Below are positions 6,011 through 9,135 of a stretch of 9,135 bases of DNA, one piece after another. Both the position numbers and the translations under genes were made by a program. The notes under the pieces were generated by a model. That model searched no databases. It was given only the letters and a program-made list of their open reading frames with translations, and had not been told where the DNA came from. The first letter of the stretch is position 1; every line of letters begins with the position of its first letter. Origin of the DNA: Gammaproteobacteria bacterium (lineage in GTDB: Bacteria; Pseudomonadota; Gammaproteobacteria; Steroidobacterales; Steroidobacteraceae); assembly GCA_030040525.1 (NCBI GenBank), contig JASHTN010000188.1, forward strand, positions 1 to 9,135, given 5' to 3'.

Positions 6011-9000
6011 GGAGTGAGGTCTCCTCGCGGTCTTCGCGGCCGAGGAACACGACGCGCAGCGGAGGCACGGCAAGCAGCAGCATCACGGGTCCAAGCAGCA
6101 TGCCGCCCACGATCACGATGGCGAGCGGGCGCTGCACCTGGCTGCCGATCCCGTGGGACATGGCCGCCGGCAGCAGCCCGATGCAGGCCGAGAGGCTCGT
6201 CATGAGCAGCGGGCGCATGCGGCTGCTGGCCGCGCGGTACATGGCCGCCGCGGGCGCGAGCCCGCGCTCGCGCGCCTGGTTGTAGAAGGTGAGCATCAGG
6301 ATGCTGTTCATCACCGATACGCCGAACAGCGAGACGAAGCCGATTGCCGCCGAGATGCTGAAGGGCTGACCGGTGATCCACAGCGCCCACACCCCGCCGA
6401 CGACTCCGACGGGGATGCCGGCGAGCGACAGCAGCGTGTCGCGCAGCGAATTGAAGAGCGCATACAGCAGGATGACGATCAGCATGAGACTCACCGGCAC
6501 GATCCACTCCAGGCGCTGCTTCGCCTGCTGCAGGTCCTCGAACTCCCCCGACCACACGATGCGGTAGCCGGGCGGCAGCGCCACGTTGCGCGCGATGCGC
6601 GCCTGCGCCTCGCCGACCGCGCTGCCGAGGTCGCGACCACGCACGCTGAATTTCACCGGTATGAAGCGCACCATGGTCTCGTGGTAGATCCAGGACGCAC
6701 CGGTATCGAGCGAGATGCTGGCGAGCTCGCGCAGCGGCACGTAGCCGGTGGTGCCGCCTGGGGTCGTGTAGCCCACCTTGAGGTCGCCGATCCTGGCCAT
6801 GCTGTCGCGGTACTCGGGCGGGTAGCGCACCACCAGGTTGAATTCGCGGTCGCCCTCGAGCACCTGGGTGGCAATGGTGCCGCCGAGCGCCGCCTGGACC
6901 ACCGTATTGACGTCGCCGGTGTTGAGGCCATAACGCGCGATCTTCTCGCGGTCGATGCGGATGTCGAGGTTCGGCTGGCCGAGCACCGGGAAGATGCCGA
7001 GGTCGGTGATGCCCCGCACCTGGCTCATCTGCTCCTGCACCTGGTGAGCGAGCTTCTCCAGCACCGCGAGGTTGGTGCCGAGGATCTTCACCGAGTTCGC
7101 ACCCTTCACTCCCGAGACCGCCTCCTCGATGTTGTCCTGGATGTACTGCGAGAAGTTGAACACCACGCCGGGCAGGACGTCGTGGAATTCCCGCTCCAGC
7201 TCGTCGGTAAGCTTCTCCTTGGTCATGCCGCGCTCCCATTGACCGAGCGGCTTCAAGGGCGCGAACAGCTCGACGTTGGAGAACGGTGAGGCGTCGGTAC
7301 CATTATCCGGACGGCCGTGCTGCGAGGTGACCGTGATCACTTCGGGGTGATGCAGCAGGATGAGGCGCATCTTGCGCGTCGCGGCCTCGCCCGCCGCGAG
7401 CGACAGCGTGGTGGGCATCGAGGCGCGGATCCAGAAGTTGTTCTCCTCCAGCGCCGGCAGGAACTCGCTGCCGAGCCGCGGCGCGATCACTCCAAGCGTG
7501 ACGACGAGCAGCGCCAGCTCCGCGCCTACGACCCACCAGCGACGCTCGAGGGCGAAGCGCAGCGCCGGGTCGTACAGGCGGTGCAGGAAGCGCACCACGG
7601 CGGTCTCGGCTTCCTGGAGCTGCGCGGGGAGCAGCATGTAGTTGAGCACCGGCGTCACCGTGAAGGTGGCGATCAGCGCCCCGGCGAGCGCGTAGCCGTA
7701 GGTGCGCGCCATCGGGCCGAAGATCTGCCCCTCGACGCCCTGCATGGTGAAAAGCGGCACGAAGCCCGCCGCGGTGACCAGCGTCGAGAACAGAATCGCC
7801 CGGTCGACCTGCAGCGCGCTCACGAGAATCAGCCGCAGCCGCTCGTTCCAGCCATCGGGCTGCGTCTCGCGTGCGCTGGTGGGGTCGGCGCCGTAGAAGC
7901 CGCCGCTGAGCCGCGCGAGCAGCGTGTCGCGCTCGGCGCGCGGGCGCTGCAGGTTGCGGAACACGTTCTCGGTGAGAATCACCGCCGAGTCGACGATGAT
8001 GCCGAAGTCGACCGCACCGATCGACAGCAGGTTGGCACTCTCGTGCTGCCACACCAGCAGGATCAGGGCGAAGAACAGCGCGAACGGGATGTTGACGCCC
8101 ACCACCACCGCGCTTCGCAGGTTGCCGAGGAACAGCCACTGCACGAGAAATACGAGCAGCACGCCGAATACGAGGTTGTGCACCACCGTGTGGGTGGTGA
8201 GCGCGACCAGATGGCCACGGTCATAGAACGGCACCACCTTGACGCCCGGCGGCAGGCTGCCGTCGTGGTTCATCTGCGCGACTTCCGCCTGGACGAGCGG
8301 CAGTACCTCGGAGGTCTGCCTGGTGCGGGTCATCACCACGATCGAGCCGACGACGTCGTCGTCGTGGTCCTTGCCGAAGATGCCGAGCCGCGGCTCGTGC
8401 GTGACCAGCACGCGCGCCACGTCTTTCACCTGCACGGGCACGCCGTTGTACTCCCCGAGCACCACCTTCTCGATGTCGCCGACGTGGTAGCCCTGGGTGA
8501 GGTCCTCGCTGCCGCCGTCGTCGATCAGCCCGAGGCCGCGGATGTTGATCGACTGCTGGCCGACGGCGATCTCGCGGCCGCCGACGTTGATGTTGGCGTT
8601 GCCGAGCGCGGTGAGCAGCTGCGGCACGGTGAGGCCGAAGGCCTCGAGCTTGTACGGATCGGCCTCGACCTCGAATTCCTTGATGAGGCCGCCCCAGCTG
8701 TTGATGTTGATGACGCCGGGAATCGTCGAAAGCCGCCGCAGTACGATCCAGTCCTCGATGGTGCGCAGGTCGGTGAGCGAATAGCGGCTCGGGCCCTGGA
8801 CGGTGTAGCGGTAGATCTCGCCGCTGCCGCTGTTCTGGTTCACCTGCGGGATCTGTCCCCCGGGGAGCGTGACGTTCTGCTGCAGAGCGAGGGTGGCCTG
8901 CGCGTAGGCGAAGTTGTAGTCGACGCCCCACTTGAACACCACCCGGATGAAGGCCAGGCCGTAAAAGGAGGTGGAACGGATTACCTGCACGCCGGGGGTC

Positions 9001-9135
9001 GCGTACAGCGCCACTTCCATCGGAATGGTGTAGTAGCGCTCGATCTCCTCGGCCGAGAGCCCGGGCCCCTCGGCGGTGACCTCGAGGATCACGGGTGTCG
9101 GGTTCGGATAGGCCTCGATGTTGATCACCTCGAAG
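6000..9135 (-). CDS. Heavy-metal-type RND efflux permease (CzcA/CusA family), N-terminus outside window
   Basis: This is the inner-membrane proton antiporter of a tripartite efflux pump. About 1044 residues are visible, and the frame is still open at the right edge. The family's N-terminal cytosolic tip and first membrane helix (some 30 residues) are missing, so the GTG at 9128 is not the start. Numbering from that GTG, IEAYPNPTPVILEV at 4-17 opens the first periplasmic porter region. Helices 2-6 lie at about 315-500. Helix 4 holds D374-F-G-x3-D380-x6-E387, the charged DDE relay typical of HME-RND pumps, with Ser at 381 where CzcA usually has Gly. FTMQGVEGQIFGPMA at 460-474 and GRPDNGTDASPF at 605-616 are family signatures. 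The second periplasmic half spans about 550-870, and helices 8-12 lie at 872-1024. The CzcA-like relay favours divalent cations, but the substrate is uncertain. The adaptor and outer-membrane channel are not in the window. The gene runs into the small secreted-protein ORF. Confidence 0.92.
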   Translation of the reverse strand, partial: FEVINIEAYPNPTPVILEVTAEGPGLSAEEIERYYTIPMEVALYATPGVQVIRSTSFYGLAFIRVVFKWGVDYNFAYAQATLALQQNVTLPGGQIPQVNQNSGSGEIYRYTVQGPSRYSLTDLRTIEDWIVLRRLSTIPGVININSWGGLIKEFEVEADPYKLEAFGLTVPQLLTALGNANINVGGREIAVGQQSINIRGLGLIDDGGSEDLTQGYHVGDIEKVVLGEYNGVPVQVKDVARVLVTHEPRLGIFGKDHDDDVVGSIVVMTRTRQTSEVLPLVQAEVAQMNHDGSLPPGVKVVPFYDRGHLVALTTHTVVHNLVFGVLLVFLVQWLFLGNLRSAVVVGVNIPFALFFALILLVWQHESANLLSIGAVDFGIIVDSAVILTENVFRNLQRPRAERDTLLARLSGGFYGADPTSARETQPDGWNERLRLILVSALQVDRAILFSTLVTAAGFVPLFTMQGVEGQIFGPMARTYGYALAGALIATFTVTPVLNYMLLPAQLQEAETAVVRFLHRLYDPALRFALERRWWVVGAELALLVVTLGVIAPRLGSEFLPALEENNFWIRASMPTTLSLAAGEAATRKMRLILLHHPEVITVTSQHGRPDNGTDASPFSNVELFAPLKPLGQWERGMTKEKLTDELEREFHDVLPGVVFNFSQYIQDNIEEAVSGVKGANSVKILGTNLAVLEKLAHQVQEQMSQVRGITDLGIFPVLGQPNLDIRIDREKIARYGLNTGDVNTVVQAALGGTIATQVLEGDREFNLVVRYPPEYRDSMARIGDLKVGYTTPGGTTGYVPLRELASISLDTGASWIYHETMVRFIPVKFSVRGRDLGSAVGEAQARIARNVALPPGYRIVWSGEFEDLQQAKQRLEWIVPVSLMLIVILLYALFNSLRDTLLSLAGIPVGVVGGVWALWITGQPFSISAAIGFVSLFGVSVMNSILMLTFYNQARERGLAPAAAMYRAASSRMRPLLMTSLSACIGLLPAAMSHGIGSQVQRPLAIVIVGGMLLGPVMLLLAVPPLRVVFLGREDREETSLHAP
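6021..6026 (-). promoter_or_regulatory. Ribosome binding site for the small secreted-protein ORF
   Basis: On the minus strand this reads GAGGAG, with a five-base match (AGGAG) to the anti-Shine-Dalgarno sequence. It sits ten bases before the ATG at 6010, inside the last codons of the efflux permease. It is the main reason for choosing 6010 over an in-frame ATG at 6073, which would add 21 residues ahead of the signal peptide. Confidence 0.5.

Noticed and set aside
5776..7239. 487-codon minus-strand open frame in another frame of the efflux pump gene
   Set aside because: It overlaps the well-supported RND reading frame on the same strand and has no domain; its tail past the pump stop shows no signal peptide or conserved pattern.
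6153..7289. 378-codon plus-strand open frame opposite the efflux pump
   Set aside because: Antisense shadow of the RND gene with biased composition and no family resemblance.
8348..8361. Perfect palindrome CGACGACGTCGTCG as an operator site
   Set aside because: It is explained by consecutive GAC and GTC codons (Asp-Asp-Asp-Val-Val) inside the efflux pump gene.

Overview
This is a gene-dense, very G+C-rich window (by eye about two thirds G+C or more). The codon use and protein families fit a free-living aerobic member of the Pseudomonadota, most likely beta- or gammaproteobacterial; no rRNA or other taxonomic marker is present. I found no rRNA, tRNA, CRISPR array, insertion sequence or prophage gene.

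Region 1 (1-4445, + strand) is a tightly packed operon of four genes that overlap at every junction. They are: (i) the C-terminal part of an indolepyruvate oxidoreductase beta-family protein, cut by the left edge; (ii) a 350-residue protein joining two CDGSH iron-sulfur motifs to two cupin-type beta-barrels; (iii) a 465-residue amino-acid permease of the APC superfamily (AAT type), probably starting at a TTG; (iv) a 397-residue PLP enzyme of the aminotransferase class V fold. The inferred theme is uptake of an amino acid, PLP chemistry on it, and ferredoxin-linked oxidative decarboxylation of the resulting 2-oxo acid, with the CDGSH-cupin protein as the novel redox or oxygenase component. The substrate cannot be read from the sequence. 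This operon is the best candidate for an undescribed system in the window.

Region 2 (4590-5624, + strand) is a probable diguanylate cyclase: a degenerate receiver-like N-terminal domain, a short helical linker and a GGEEF catalytic domain. It follows the operon after a 144-base gap and may be transcribed separately.

Region 3 (5630-9135, - strand) converges on region 2. It holds most of a heavy-metal-type RND efflux permease (CzcA/CusA family), whose first residues lie beyond the right edge. After it comes a small, previously easy-to-miss ORF that overlaps the permease stop and encodes a putative secreted, highly basic 126-residue protein with a signal peptide and a good ribosome binding site. 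The adaptor and outer-membrane partners of the pump are not in the window; they would be expected to the right.
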